Shown: in pieces, positions 43,876 to 51,583 of the stretch
Numbering within the stretch: position 1 is the first letter of the stretch
Layout of the letters: each line of letters begins with the position of its first letter
Assembly (NCBI RefSeq): GCF_014489635.1
Contig: NZ_CP060828.1
Span: 2,480,001-2,544,000 of the forward strand
Reading direction: 5' to 3'
DNA: 64,000 nt
Source of the DNA: Streptomyces roseirectus
GTDB taxonomy: Bacteria; Actinomycetota; Actinomycetes; Streptomycetales; Streptomycetaceae
The notes under the pieces: generated by a model
Seen by the model: the letters and a program-made list of their open reading frames with translations, nothing else
Database searches by the model: none
Told to the model about the DNA's origin: nothing
Translations under genes and position numbers: made by a program

Positions 43876-44553
43876 TCAGGGGTCGATCAGGCCGGCGCGG
43901 ATCGCGTAGCGCGTGAGCTCCAGGCGGTCGCGCATCCCGAGCTTCTGCAGGAGGTTGGCCCGGTGACGCTCAACCGTCTTGGCGCTGATGAACAGGAGGT
44001 TCCCGATCTCCTTCGAGGTGTGCCCCTCGGCGACGAGCTTCAGGATCTCCTCCTCGCGCTCCGTGATCGGCCGCTCCGGCAGGCCGTCACCCCGGTGCAG
44101 CCGGTCCAGGTAGGACCGCACCAGCGCCCGCTCCGCGCCGGGGTAGATGAACGGCTCGTCCCGCATCGCCGCGCGGCACGCCTCGACGAGGTCCCGGTCG
44201 GCGGCCGACTTCAGCACGTACCCGCCCGCGCCGGCCTTCAGCGCCTCGAAGAAGTACTGCTCGTTGTCGTACATCGTGAGGATGAGGATCCGCAGGTCGG
44301 GCAGTCTCCGCGACAGCTCCCGCGCGGCCTGCAGCCCCGTCATCCGGGGCATCGCCACGTCCAGCACCGCCAGGTCGACGTCCTCGCTCCGCGCGCGCTC
44401 CACCGCCTCCGCGCCATCCCCCGCCTCCGCGACGACGCTCAGATCGGCCTCGCCGTCCAGGATCAGCCGCACGCCCCGGCGCACCAGGGTGTGGTCATCG
44501 GCCAACAGCACACGGATCGGCGCCCGCGAACGGCCGGCGGACCGGTCGGTCAT
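43876..44553 (-). CDS. NarL/FixJ-family response regulator
   Basis: The protein has 225 residues. The receiver domain has L-L-A-D-D-H near residue 18 and the phospho-acceptor Asp65 in L-A-V-L-D-V-A-M-P, with K in Y-V-L-K-S-A-A. The C-terminal LuxR-type helix-turn-helix is I-T-E-R-E-E-E-I-L-K-L-V-A-E-G-H-T-S-K-E-I-G-N-L-L and T-V-E-R-H-R-A-N-L. It overlaps the upstream kinase gene by four bases (ATGA), so the pair is translationally coupled. Targets are not visible. The divergent antiporter pair beyond the kinase is one candidate. Confidence 0.93.
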   Translation of the reverse strand: MTDRSAGRSRAPIRVLLADDHTLVRRGVRLILDGEADLSVVAEAGDGAEAVERARSEDVDLAVLDVAMPRMTGLQAARELSRRLPDLRILILTMYDNEQYFFEALKAGAGGYVLKSAADRDLVEACRAAMRDEPFIYPGAERALVRSYLDRLHRGDGLPERPITEREEEILKLVAEGHTSKEIGNLLFISAKTVERHRANLLQKLGMRDRLELTRYAIRAGLIDP

Positions 44554-46031
44554 TTCCGCCCCCCGGGCGCGGGCGGGAGGCCGGTACGGGAGGGATCGCG
44601 CAGGGGCGGGCCGGCGGAGGCCGGGGCGGCCGTCCCGGGCGCGTCGACGGCGGTCCCGGGCACGTCGACGGCGGCGGTCCCGGAAGCCGGTTCAGCGTCC
44701 AGGGCCGGGAGGCCGGCGGCCGTGCCGGAGGCGGGCGCGACGCCTCCGACGGCCGCGATCCCGTCGTCGCCGGCGCCTCCCACAGGGCCGGACGGATCAC
44801 CGGCCGACCGGCGCGCGCACGCGGAGCGCTCGTCCGCCGCGACGCCGCCTCGTGCCCGTTCCGCCCCCGCCACGCCACCGTCCGCCGCCTGGTCGCCCGT
44901 CCCCGCGCAGGCGCCCGCCTGTCGGCCGGAATCCGCGAGCCCGGCCCCGCTCGCCCTCTCCCGTCCCTCGGCCGTCGCCCCGTCAACACCGCGCCCCGGA
45001 ACTCCCCCGACCGGGGACGCCGTCAGCTCGGCGGCGAGCGGTGGAAACCCCATCTCGTGTCCCCGCTGTCCGTCCCCGCCACGCGCCCCCACCGGCAGGA
45101 CGACGGGAATGCGCAGACGGACCTCCGCGCCCCCGCCGGGGGCGTCCGTGAGGGTGAGACGGGCGCCGACGAGAAGGGCGCGCTCGCGCATGCCGGGTAT
45201 GCCGGCGCCCTCGGGCGCCCCCCGGAAGCCCTTGCCGTTGTCACGGACGACGAGTTCGGCGCCGCCGGGCACGGGCCGCAGCCGCAGTTCCGCGCGGTCG
45301 GCGGTGCTGTGGCGGGCGGTGTTGGTGAGGGCTTCCTGGGCAACGCGGTAGATCACGAGTTCGGACTCCTCGGGGAGCGGGGGCAAGCCGGCGGCGAGGT
45401 CGCGCCGGACGGTCAGACCGTGGGTGGTGAACTCACCGGCGAGCGACCGCAGGGCGCTGACCAGACCGAGTTCGTCGAGCACGCCGGGCCGCAGCCGGCG
45501 CGCGATGCGGCGGATCTCGTCCAGCCCCGCGCGCGTCGCCTCCTGCGCCTGCCCGATCTCCTCGCGCAGTTCGTCCGGCACCCGGTCGGCGACCCGCTTG
45601 AGCTGGAGGAGGACGGCGGTGAGGGTCTGCCCGACCTCGTCGTGCAGCTCGCGCGCGATGCGGTGCCGCTCACCCTCCTGCGCGGACAGCGCCCGCCCGG
45701 CACTGGCGGCCCGCTCGGCCTCCAGCCGGTCGAGCATCGCGTTGTACGTCATGATCAGCTCGGCGGTCTCCACCGGCCCCGCGACGACCGCACGCCCGCC
45801 GGGCCGCAGCAGGTCGGCGGAGGCCATGGCGCGCCCGAGCCGCCCCAGCGGGGCGAGACCGATGCGCAGGACGACGGCGTTGGCGACGAGCAGCACCACG
45901 AGCCCGGCGGCCACGACCAGCGCCTCGGCGGGCAGCACCGGCGTCGAGACGGTGACCGGGCCGAGCAGCAGAGCCGCGGCGACGACGAGGCCGACCGCGT
46001 TGAGGCAGAACATCCGCCAGAACAGCGACAC
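44550..46031 (-). CDS. NarL-type sensor histidine kinase with a long disordered C-terminal tail
   Basis: The protein has 493 residues from the GTG at 46031, with GGAGGAG nine bases upstream; longer starts up to 46229 lack a good site. Two membrane helices (about 8-30 and 35-58) are followed by a HAMP-like linker. HisKA_3 follows, with the phospho-acceptor His130 in R-I-A-R-E-L-H-D-E-V-G-Q, and HATPase_c with A-L-T-N-T-A-R-H-S and V-R-D-N-G-K-G-F. The kinase fold ends near residue 315. The remaining 178 residues are an Ala/Gly/Pro-rich tail with A-S-G-T-A-A / V-P-G-T-A-V / A-P-G-T-A-A repeats. The short periplasmic loop suggests membrane sensing. Confidence 0.88.
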   Translation of the reverse strand: MSLFWRMFCLNAVGLVVAAALLLGPVTVSTPVLPAEALVVAAGLVVLLVANAVVLRIGLAPLGRLGRAMASADLLRPGGRAVVAGPVETAELIMTYNAMLDRLEAERAASAGRALSAQEGERHRIARELHDEVGQTLTAVLLQLKRVADRVPDELREEIGQAQEATRAGLDEIRRIARRLRPGVLDELGLVSALRSLAGEFTTHGLTVRRDLAAGLPPLPEESELVIYRVAQEALTNTARHSTADRAELRLRPVPGGAELVVRDNGKGFRGAPEGAGIPGMRERALLVGARLTLTDAPGGGAEVRLRIPVVLPVGARGGDGQRGHEMGFPPLAAELTASPVGGVPGRGVDGATAEGRERASGAGLADSGRQAGACAGTGDQAADGGVAGAERARGGVAADERSACARRSAGDPSGPVGGAGDDGIAAVGGVAPASGTAAGLPALDAEPASGTAAVDVPGTAVDAPGTAAPASAGPPLRDPSRTGLPPAPGGRK

Positions 46032-46273
46032 GCTCCCGACTCCTCCTCTCCCGCTCCGCGACCCTCGCGAGGTCCCGCCCCGCACCCACGACACGCCCGT
46101 GACCAGCATCTTCGCCCGCAGCCAGATCCGTCCATCCGTCATGACACCCATATCGCCACCGTACGGCCGGATGGCAGCATGACGGTTCCGGGCATGTGTC
46201 CGGATCACATCGGCAAGACTTCCGTACACCGCGGAACTCTCAGCACGACATCAGCATCAAGGGGAAGAGAAAC

Positions 46274-46759
46274 GTGTCTGCTCCACGCCTCCGGTCGACG
46301 CCGTTGCCGGGCATCGGGGTCCAGTACGACCTCGTGACGCGCGACCACCGCCACCTCTCGGTCGTGGCGCACCGCGACGGCACGCGGACGGTGAACGTGT
46401 ACCGGTCCGACGACCCCGACTCCTGCGCCCAGTCCCTGCGGCTGACCACCGCCGAGGCGGGTTCGCTGATCGACGCGCTGATGCCGTCGCACCACAGCCC
46501 GAGCCTGCTCTACACCACCGACCTGGGGCTGGTCGCCGAGCGCGTGGAGGTCGGGGCGACCTCCCGGTGGAACGGGCGGCTGCTGGGCGACACCCGGATG
46601 CGCACCGAGACCGGTGCCTCGATCGTCGCGGTGCTGCGGCGCGCGGAGGCGATCCCGTCGCCCGCGCCGGACTTCCGGCTGGCCGGCGGTGACACGGTGA
46701 TCGTGATCGGCACCCGGGAGGGCGTCGACGCGGCGGCCGCGATACTCGGTCAGGAGTGA
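46274..46759 (+). CDS. cpeA: RCK_C (TrkA-C) domain regulator of a cation/proton antiporter (CpeA/KhtT-like)
   Basis: The protein has 161 residues from a GTG at 46274, with AGGGGAAGAG upstream. Residues 1-75 contain P-G-I-G-V-Q-Y-D-L-V-T and H-R-D-G-T-R-T-V-N-V-Y. Residues about 85-160 form the TrkA-C domain (V-E-V-G-A-T-S-R-W-N-G-R-L-L-G-D-T, ending V-I-V-I-G-T-R-E-G-V-D). In Streptomyces the RCK_C protein encoded beside such an antiporter (CpeA) binds c-di-AMP; I assign the symbol by organisation and fold, not by alignment. It is four bases upstream of the antiporter gene. It should sense a ligand in the cytoplasm and open the exporter. Confidence 0.85.
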   Translation: MSAPRLRSTPLPGIGVQYDLVTRDHRHLSVVAHRDGTRTVNVYRSDDPDSCAQSLRLTTAEAGSLIDALMPSHHSPSLLYTTDLGLVAERVEVGATSRWNGRLLGDTRMRTETGASIVAVLRRAEAIPSPAPDFRLAGGDTVIVIGTREGVDAAAAILGQE

Positions 46760-46763
46760 ACGG

Positions 46764-47987
46764 GTGCACTCCGCGGTCCTGCTCATCGAGTTCGGCTCCA
46801 TCATCCTCGGCCTCGGACTGCTCGGGCGGGTCGCCGCCCGGTTCCAGTTCTCGCCGATCCCGCTGTACCTGCTGGCCGGTCTCGCCTTCGGTGAGGGCGG
46901 GCTGCTGCCGCTCGGCGCGAGCGAGGAGTTCGTCGCGACCGGCGCCGAGATCGGTGTCATCCTCCTGTTGCTGATGCTCGGCCTGGAGTACACGGCCAGC
47001 GATCTCGTCTCGAACCTCAAGTCGCACTACCCCGCCGGGCTGGTCGACTTCTGTCTCAACGCGCTCCCGGGCGCCGCCGCCGCGCTGCTGCTGGGCTGGG
47101 GGCCGGTCGCGGCCGTCGTCCTCGCGGGCGTCACCTGGATCTCGTCGTCCGGGGTGATCGCGAAGGTGCTCGGCGACCTGGGGCGGGTCGGCAACCGGGA
47201 GACGCCGGTGATCCTCAGCATCCTCGTGCTGGAGGACCTGGCGATGGCGGTCTACCTGCCGATCGTCACCGCGCTGGTCGCGGGCGCCGGGCTCCTGTCG
47301 GGCTCGCTGACGCTGGCGATCGCGCTCGGCGTCGCCGGGCTCGTGCTGTTCGTCGCGCTGCGGTACGGGCGCCTCATCTCGCGGTTCGTCTCCAGCGACG
47401 ACCCGGAGAAGCTGCTGCTCGTCGTGCTGGGGCTGACGATCCTGGTGGCGGGTGTGGCGCAGGAGCTCCAGGTGTCGGCCGCCGTCGGCGCGTTCCTGGT
47501 GGGCATCGCGCTCTCCGGTGAGGTCGCCGAGGGCGCGCACACCCTGCTGAGCCCGCTGCGGGACCTCTTCGCCGCCGTCTTCTTCGTGTTCTTCGGGCTG
47601 CACACGGACCCGGCGAGCATCCCGCCCGTACTGCTGCCCGCGCTCGCGCTGGCGATCGTGACAGCCTGCACGAAGGTCGCCACCGGCTACTGGGCCGCCC
47701 GGCGCGCGGGCATCTCCGTCCGGGGCCGCTGGCGCACGGGCGGCACGCTGGTCGCGCGCGGTGAGTTCTCCATCGTCATCGCGGGTCTCGCGGTCACGGC
47801 CGGCATCGAGCCCTCGCTGGGCCCGCTGGCCACCGCGTACGTCCTTCTGCTGGTCATCCTCGGCCCGTTGACCGCCCGCTACACCGAACCCCTCGCAACC
47901 CGTTGGGCGTTGCGCCGGGAGAGCGCCAAGGCCCAGGAGCAGGCGCCCGCGCTGGAGAAGCAGGAGCAGACCTCGGTGGGCGACTGA
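46764..47987 (+). CDS. cpeB: CPA2-family cation/proton antiporter (CpeB/KhtU-like)
   Basis: The protein has 407 residues from a GTG at 46764. It is a membrane protein with 11-12 helices (L-L-I-E-F-G-S-I-I-L-G-L-G-L-L onward) of the Na+/H+ exchanger fold. It has the conserved L-L-M-L-G-L-E-Y, S-S-S-G-V-I-A-K and V-L-E-D-L-A-M-A segments; the acidic pair E-D in V-L-E-D-L is typical of the transport site. It lacks a C-terminal TrkA-N domain, in keeping with a separate regulatory subunit just upstream. It probably exports K+ or Na+ in exchange for protons. GGCCGTACGGCC follows at 47999-48010. Confidence 0.92.
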   Translation: MHSAVLLIEFGSIILGLGLLGRVAARFQFSPIPLYLLAGLAFGEGGLLPLGASEEFVATGAEIGVILLLLMLGLEYTASDLVSNLKSHYPAGLVDFCLNALPGAAAALLLGWGPVAAVVLAGVTWISSSGVIAKVLGDLGRVGNRETPVILSILVLEDLAMAVYLPIVTALVAGAGLLSGSLTLAIALGVAGLVLFVALRYGRLISRFVSSDDPEKLLLVVLGLTILVAGVAQELQVSAAVGAFLVGIALSGEVAEGAHTLLSPLRDLFAAVFFVFFGLHTDPASIPPVLLPALALAIVTACTKVATGYWAARRAGISVRGRWRTGGTLVARGEFSIVIAGLAVTAGIEPSLGPLATAYVLLLVILGPLTARYTEPLATRWALRRESAKAQEQAPALEKQEQTSVGD

Positions 47988-48333
47988 GGTCCCGCCCCGG
48001 CCGTACGGCCCTCGGAGCGGTGCGCGGTAGGCGCCGTTTCGGGGGCCGTTCGCCATGCGGGCGCCCGCGGAGTGGACGCGGCTCCGAAGTCGCCCTTCCA
48101 GAAGAAGTCGCCCTCCTGGAAAGGGAGTTGAGCGCCCGTCCGACAACTTCTCCCACACCGTCAGGAAGCGTCCGACAACGCCTCCCGCATGACGCAGGTC
48201 ACATCTCGTTGTGATCAAACCGTGGAACCTCCGTGTGGTTGTCGTGGCATGCTCATGGACCGTTACCGGCGAGTAAGGCGCCCTGCCCCGCCGGTCGTTC
48301 ACTCCTTCACCCCCCTCACCTCCAGGACTGACG
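47988..48333. other. Repeat-containing 346-base leader region before the lipoprotein gene
   Basis: There is no gene. It has a 12-base palindrome GGCCGTACGGCC (47999-48010), an 11-base direct repeat GAAGTCGCCCT (48086-48096 and 48104-48114) and TTCCAG-n14-CTGGAA (48096-48121). A direct repeat GTCCGACAAC lies at 48138-48147 and 48170-48179, 32 bases apart. The latter two resemble operators. The lipoprotein promoter should be between 48180 and 48333. Confidence 0.5.
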
Positions 48334-49848
48334 TTGCGCCGACGCACGAGGCCCTACCGCGCCCTCCTGCCCGCCTTAACCGCGAGCGCCCTGCTCCTCG
48401 CGGCGGGCTGCTCCGCCGCCCCGGCGGACGACCGCCCCGCCGCGGCCGACGAACAGATCGTCGCGGACCTCTCGACGCCCGCTCCGGACGACGCCCCGCT
48501 GGCCGTCGTCGCCGCGCCCGACGACGTGCCGACCGCCACCGCGCGCCCCGGCGGCGGGTCCGGCGGGCGGGTGAAGGCCGGAAAGCTGAGCGTGGCCTCG
48601 TACGACAGCCGGACCGGACGGGCCGTCATCTCCTCCAACGGGGGCAAGGGAAGCGAAAGTTCCCCATCGCCCACAAATTCCCCAAGCCCCTCGGAAACCA
48701 CCGGAAACACGGAGTCGCCCACCGCCTCCGCGTCCCCTTCCGATTCCGAATCGGCCTCGTCCTCCCCGCCGTCCTCTCCCTCGCCCACCGACTCGGCTCC
48801 CGCCCAGTCCACCGCCGTGGGCGACGTCATCGCCAGCGCCCCCGCCCCGGGCGCCCCCAACGGTCTGCTCGCCAAGGTGACCAAGGTCCTCGGCGAGACG
48901 GACGAGGGCACCGAGGTGGAGACCGAACCGGCGCAACTGAACGCGCTGCTGGCCGACGAGACGGCGAAGGGGAGCGTGCCCGTCGACCCGTCCGCGTTCC
49001 GGATCGACAAGCTCCTGCCGGACGTCGACATCTCCTGGTCGAAGACCGAGGACGTACACATCGGCCCGAAGGGCGCGACCGTGCCGCTCGGCAGCCTGCG
49101 TCTCGACGTCACCGCCGGGCTGCCGGAGATCGGCGACGCGTCCGCGTCGGCCTCGGCGTCCGTGTCCGGCTTCGTCCAGGTCGCCCCGCAGGTCGACTTC
49201 ACGTACGGGGGCGAGGGCGCCGACGCCTCCCCGCTCTCGGCGTACCTGGGCGTCTCCGGCGACTGGTCCTCCGGCTGGGCCCTCAGGGGCCGCGCCGCCG
49301 CCTCGGCGACCACCCAGCGCATCCCCTTCGCCAAGCTGCACGCCGACCCGGTGCTCCAGGTCGGGCCGGTCCCCGTCGTCGTCAACCTGGACCTGACCTG
49401 CTACGTCCAGATCACCGGCGACGGCAAGGTCACGGTCGACGTCGAGCAGAGCGTCGAGGGCGACTTCAAGGCGGGCGGGACCTTCGGGCTCGGCCAGGGC
49501 TGGTCGCCGGTCAACTCCTCGACGGTGACGAGCACTCCGGTCCGGACGTCCGTCACGTCCGCCGGTTCCGTCAAGGCGGCGCTGGGCGCGGAGGCGAGCG
49601 TGGGCCTGTACGGCACCGTCGGCGTCGTCGCCGACCTCGCGCCGTACGTGCGCGGTGAGGGCCGGCTCTCCGTCACCGGCACGGACGGCGACTTCGAGGC
49701 CCGGGGCACCTGGGCGCTGTTCGGCGGCATCGACCTCACCGGGACCCTGCGGTTCCAGTTGTCGATCTTCGGCACGCCCGTGTTCCAGCGGGACATCCCG
49801 TTGGGCGCGCTGCACCGCGAGTGGAAGCTGGCGGGCTCACCGGAGTGA
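48334..49848 (+). CDS. Secreted lipoprotein with Ser/Pro-rich linker, function unknown
   Basis: The protein has 504 residues from a TTG at 48334, with AGGA eight bases upstream. The signal peptide ends in the lipobox L-L-A-A-G-C. Residues about 25-170 are Ser/Pro/Thr-rich (S-P-S-P-T-N-S-P-S-P-S-E-T), a likely wall-spanning linker. Residues 170-504 are beta-rich, with A-S-A-S-A-S-V-S-G-F-V-Q-V, D-L-T-C-Y-V-Q-I-T-G-D-G-K-V-T-V-D-V-E and a final F-G-T-P-V-F-Q-R-D. No known catalytic motif is visible. It should sit on the outer face of the membrane. Confidence 0.8.
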   Translation: MRRRTRPYRALLPALTASALLLAAGCSAAPADDRPAAADEQIVADLSTPAPDDAPLAVVAAPDDVPTATARPGGGSGGRVKAGKLSVASYDSRTGRAVISSNGGKGSESSPSPTNSPSPSETTGNTESPTASASPSDSESASSSPPSSPSPTDSAPAQSTAVGDVIASAPAPGAPNGLLAKVTKVLGETDEGTEVETEPAQLNALLADETAKGSVPVDPSAFRIDKLLPDVDISWSKTEDVHIGPKGATVPLGSLRLDVTAGLPEIGDASASASASVSGFVQVAPQVDFTYGGEGADASPLSAYLGVSGDWSSGWALRGRAAASATTQRIPFAKLHADPVLQVGPVPVVVNLDLTCYVQITGDGKVTVDVEQSVEGDFKAGGTFGLGQGWSPVNSSTVTSTPVRTSVTSAGSVKAALGAEASVGLYGTVGVVADLAPYVRGEGRLSVTGTDGDFEARGTWALFGGIDLTGTLRFQLSIFGTPVFQRDIPLGALHREWKLAGSPE

Positions 49849-49854
49849 GGCCGG

Positions 49855-49880
49855 GCGGGTCCCCGTACGCGGGGGCCCGC
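49855..49880 (+). terminator. Terminator of the lipoprotein gene
   Basis: GCGGGTCCCCG (49855-49865) pairs with CGGGGGCCCGC (49870-49880), one T-G pair, over a TACG loop, seven bases past the stop and followed by TTGTCC. Confidence 0.8.
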
Positions 49881-49987
49881 TTGTCCGTGCGGGCGTCCTC
49901 GCCATGGACGGCGCCCGCCCTGGCGTCCCTGCCCGGACAAGGGCTCACCTGCCCCTCCTAGCGCCCCCGCCCCGGATGGGGAACCCC

Positions 49988-50392
49988 CTACCCGTCCTGA
50001 CTCCCCCACCCCTGCCTCCGCAGCACCGCCGCCACGTCCGGCGCCTCGTAGTGCTCGCCCTTGAGCACCTTCCCGTCCGCCCTGCGGGCGACCTCCCCGT
50101 CGGGCCCGAGCTTCGTCATGTTGGACCGGTGGATCTCCGCGAGCACGGCGTCGAGGTCGATCCCGTGCACGAGCGCCGTCCCGTAGGCGACGTACACGAC
50201 GTCCGCGAGCTCGTGCGCGAGCCGGTCGAGCGGGCCGGTGACGGAGACCTCCGCCACCTCGGCGGCCTCCTCCGCGAGGAGCTTCCCGCGGTGCTCGGCG
50301 AGCGCGGGGGCGACCTCGGCGGGCGTACTGCGGGCGTCGAGCCCGAAGGCTCGGTGGAACTCACGGACCAATTCGGCGGGCGACGAACTCAT
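49988..50392 (-). CDS. MazG-like nucleotide pyrophosphohydrolase
   Basis: The protein has 134 residues from the ATG at 50392. The four-helix core has E-F-H-R-A-F-G-L, K-L-L-A-E-E-A-A-E-V-A-E-V (metal-binding E-E-x-x-E) and H-E-L-A-D-V-V-Y-V-A-Y-G-T-A (E-x-x-D). The C-terminal S-N-M-T-K-L-G-P-D-G and G-K-V-L-K-G-E-H-Y-E-A-P-D fit the MazG / PRA-PH all-alpha NTP-PPase family. It cleaves NTPs to NMP and pyrophosphate, probably non-canonical nucleotides. It is convergent with the lipoprotein gene. Confidence 0.88.
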   Translation of the reverse strand: MSSSPAELVREFHRAFGLDARSTPAEVAPALAEHRGKLLAEEAAEVAEVSVTGPLDRLAHELADVVYVAYGTALVHGIDLDAVLAEIHRSNMTKLGPDGEVARRADGKVLKGEHYEAPDVAAVLRRQGWGSQDG

Positions 50393-50581
50393 GCACCGAC
50401 TGTAACGGCGCCCACTGACAGCCCCGCCCCGGCATCCCCGCCCCGGCGGTCGCGGCCCGGACGTCCCCGGGCCCAGGGACACGATCGAGACGCCCCCAGG
50501 CCACTCCCCACGCCCCGGCGCTCCCCTCCCCGACTCCCTCCCGCCCTGTTCACCGCCCGCCCCGCCTGGCAGGATCGCGCC

Positions 50582-51583
50582 ATGCCCAAGCTGTCCGCCC
50601 GAATCGGCAAACGCCACGCGCTCGAAGGCGCGGCGGCCGGTGTCGTCGTGCTCGGGCTGCTGCTGTGGTGGCTGCTGCCCCTGGGCGACAAGCCACCGTC
50701 CGGGTCGATCACGATCAGCACCGGCAACCAGGCGGGCGTCTACTACGAGTACGCGCGCCTGCTGAAGGGCGAGCTGTCCAAGGACATGCCGGACCTGGAC
50801 GTCACCCTGCGCCAGAGCAACGGCTCGCAGGAGAACGTCGCGCGCGTGGCCGACCGGAAAGCGACCTTCGCGATCGCCGCCGCCGACGCCGTCGGGATGT
50901 ACGACAGCAGGCACGCGGGCGCGGCGAACGAACTGCGCGCGGTGGCGCGCCTGTACGACGACTACCTCCAGCTGGTCGTGCCGGCGGACTCCCCCGTGAC
51001 GTCGGTCGCCGGTCTGCGGGGCAAGCGGGTCGGTACGGGGTTGGAGGGTTCCGGGGTGCGCCTCATGGCCGACCGGGTGCTCGACGCGGCGGGCATCGAC
51101 CCGGACAGGGACATCACGGCCATGGACGAGGGCATCGACTCGGGCCCGGAGCACCTGCGGGAGGGCCGGATCGACGCGTTCTTCTGGTCCGGCGGCGTGC
51201 CGACGAAGGGGCTGCAGAAGCTGTTCAGCGCCTCCGGCGAGTTCCGCTTCGTCCCGATCCCCGCCGACCTGGTCGCCAAGATGCACCAGCGGGACGAGGA
51301 GACCCGTTTCTACCGGGCCACCAACATGCCTGAGGACGCGTACCCGAAGGTCCAAGACGGCAAGACGGTACCGACCGTGGCCGTCGCCAACCTCCTGATC
51401 ACGCGCGCGGACACGAAGAGCGACCTCGCCGAGTGGATGACCAAAACGGTCATCAAGAGCCGCGACGAGATCGGCCACCACGTCCACTCGGCGCAGCTGG
51501 TGGACCTGCGGACGGCCATCTACACGGACCCGCTGGGCCTCCACGCGGGCGCGCGCCGCTACTACCTCTCGGTGAAGCTCTAG
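50582..51583 (+). CDS. TAXI-family TRAP solute-binding protein
   Basis: The protein has 333 residues from the ATG at 50582. An N-terminal hydrophobic segment (G-V-V-V-L-G-L-L-L-W-W-L-L-P) anchors or exports it. The rest matches TAXI binding proteins: I-S-T-G-N-Q-A-G-V-Y-Y-E-Y-A, R-Q-S-N-G-S-Q-E-N-V and F-A-I-A-A-A-D-A-V, then L-R-G-K-R-V-G-T-G-L-E-G-S-G. Such proteins bind organic acids such as glutamate or 2-oxoglutarate for a TRAP transporter. No DctM/DctQ-type membrane subunits are adjacent. Its stop shares the bases CTAG with the converging gluK stop, which may point to a sensing role beside GluK. Confidence 0.85.
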   Translation: MPKLSARIGKRHALEGAAAGVVVLGLLLWWLLPLGDKPPSGSITISTGNQAGVYYEYARLLKGELSKDMPDLDVTLRQSNGSQENVARVADRKATFAIAAADAVGMYDSRHAGAANELRAVARLYDDYLQLVVPADSPVTSVAGLRGKRVGTGLEGSGVRLMADRVLDAAGIDPDRDITAMDEGIDSGPEHLREGRIDAFFWSGGVPTKGLQKLFSASGEFRFVPIPADLVAKMHQRDEETRFYRATNMPEDAYPKVQDGKTVPTVAVANLLITRADTKSDLAEWMTKTVIKSRDEIGHHVHSAQLVDLRTAIYTDPLGLHAGARRYYLSVKL

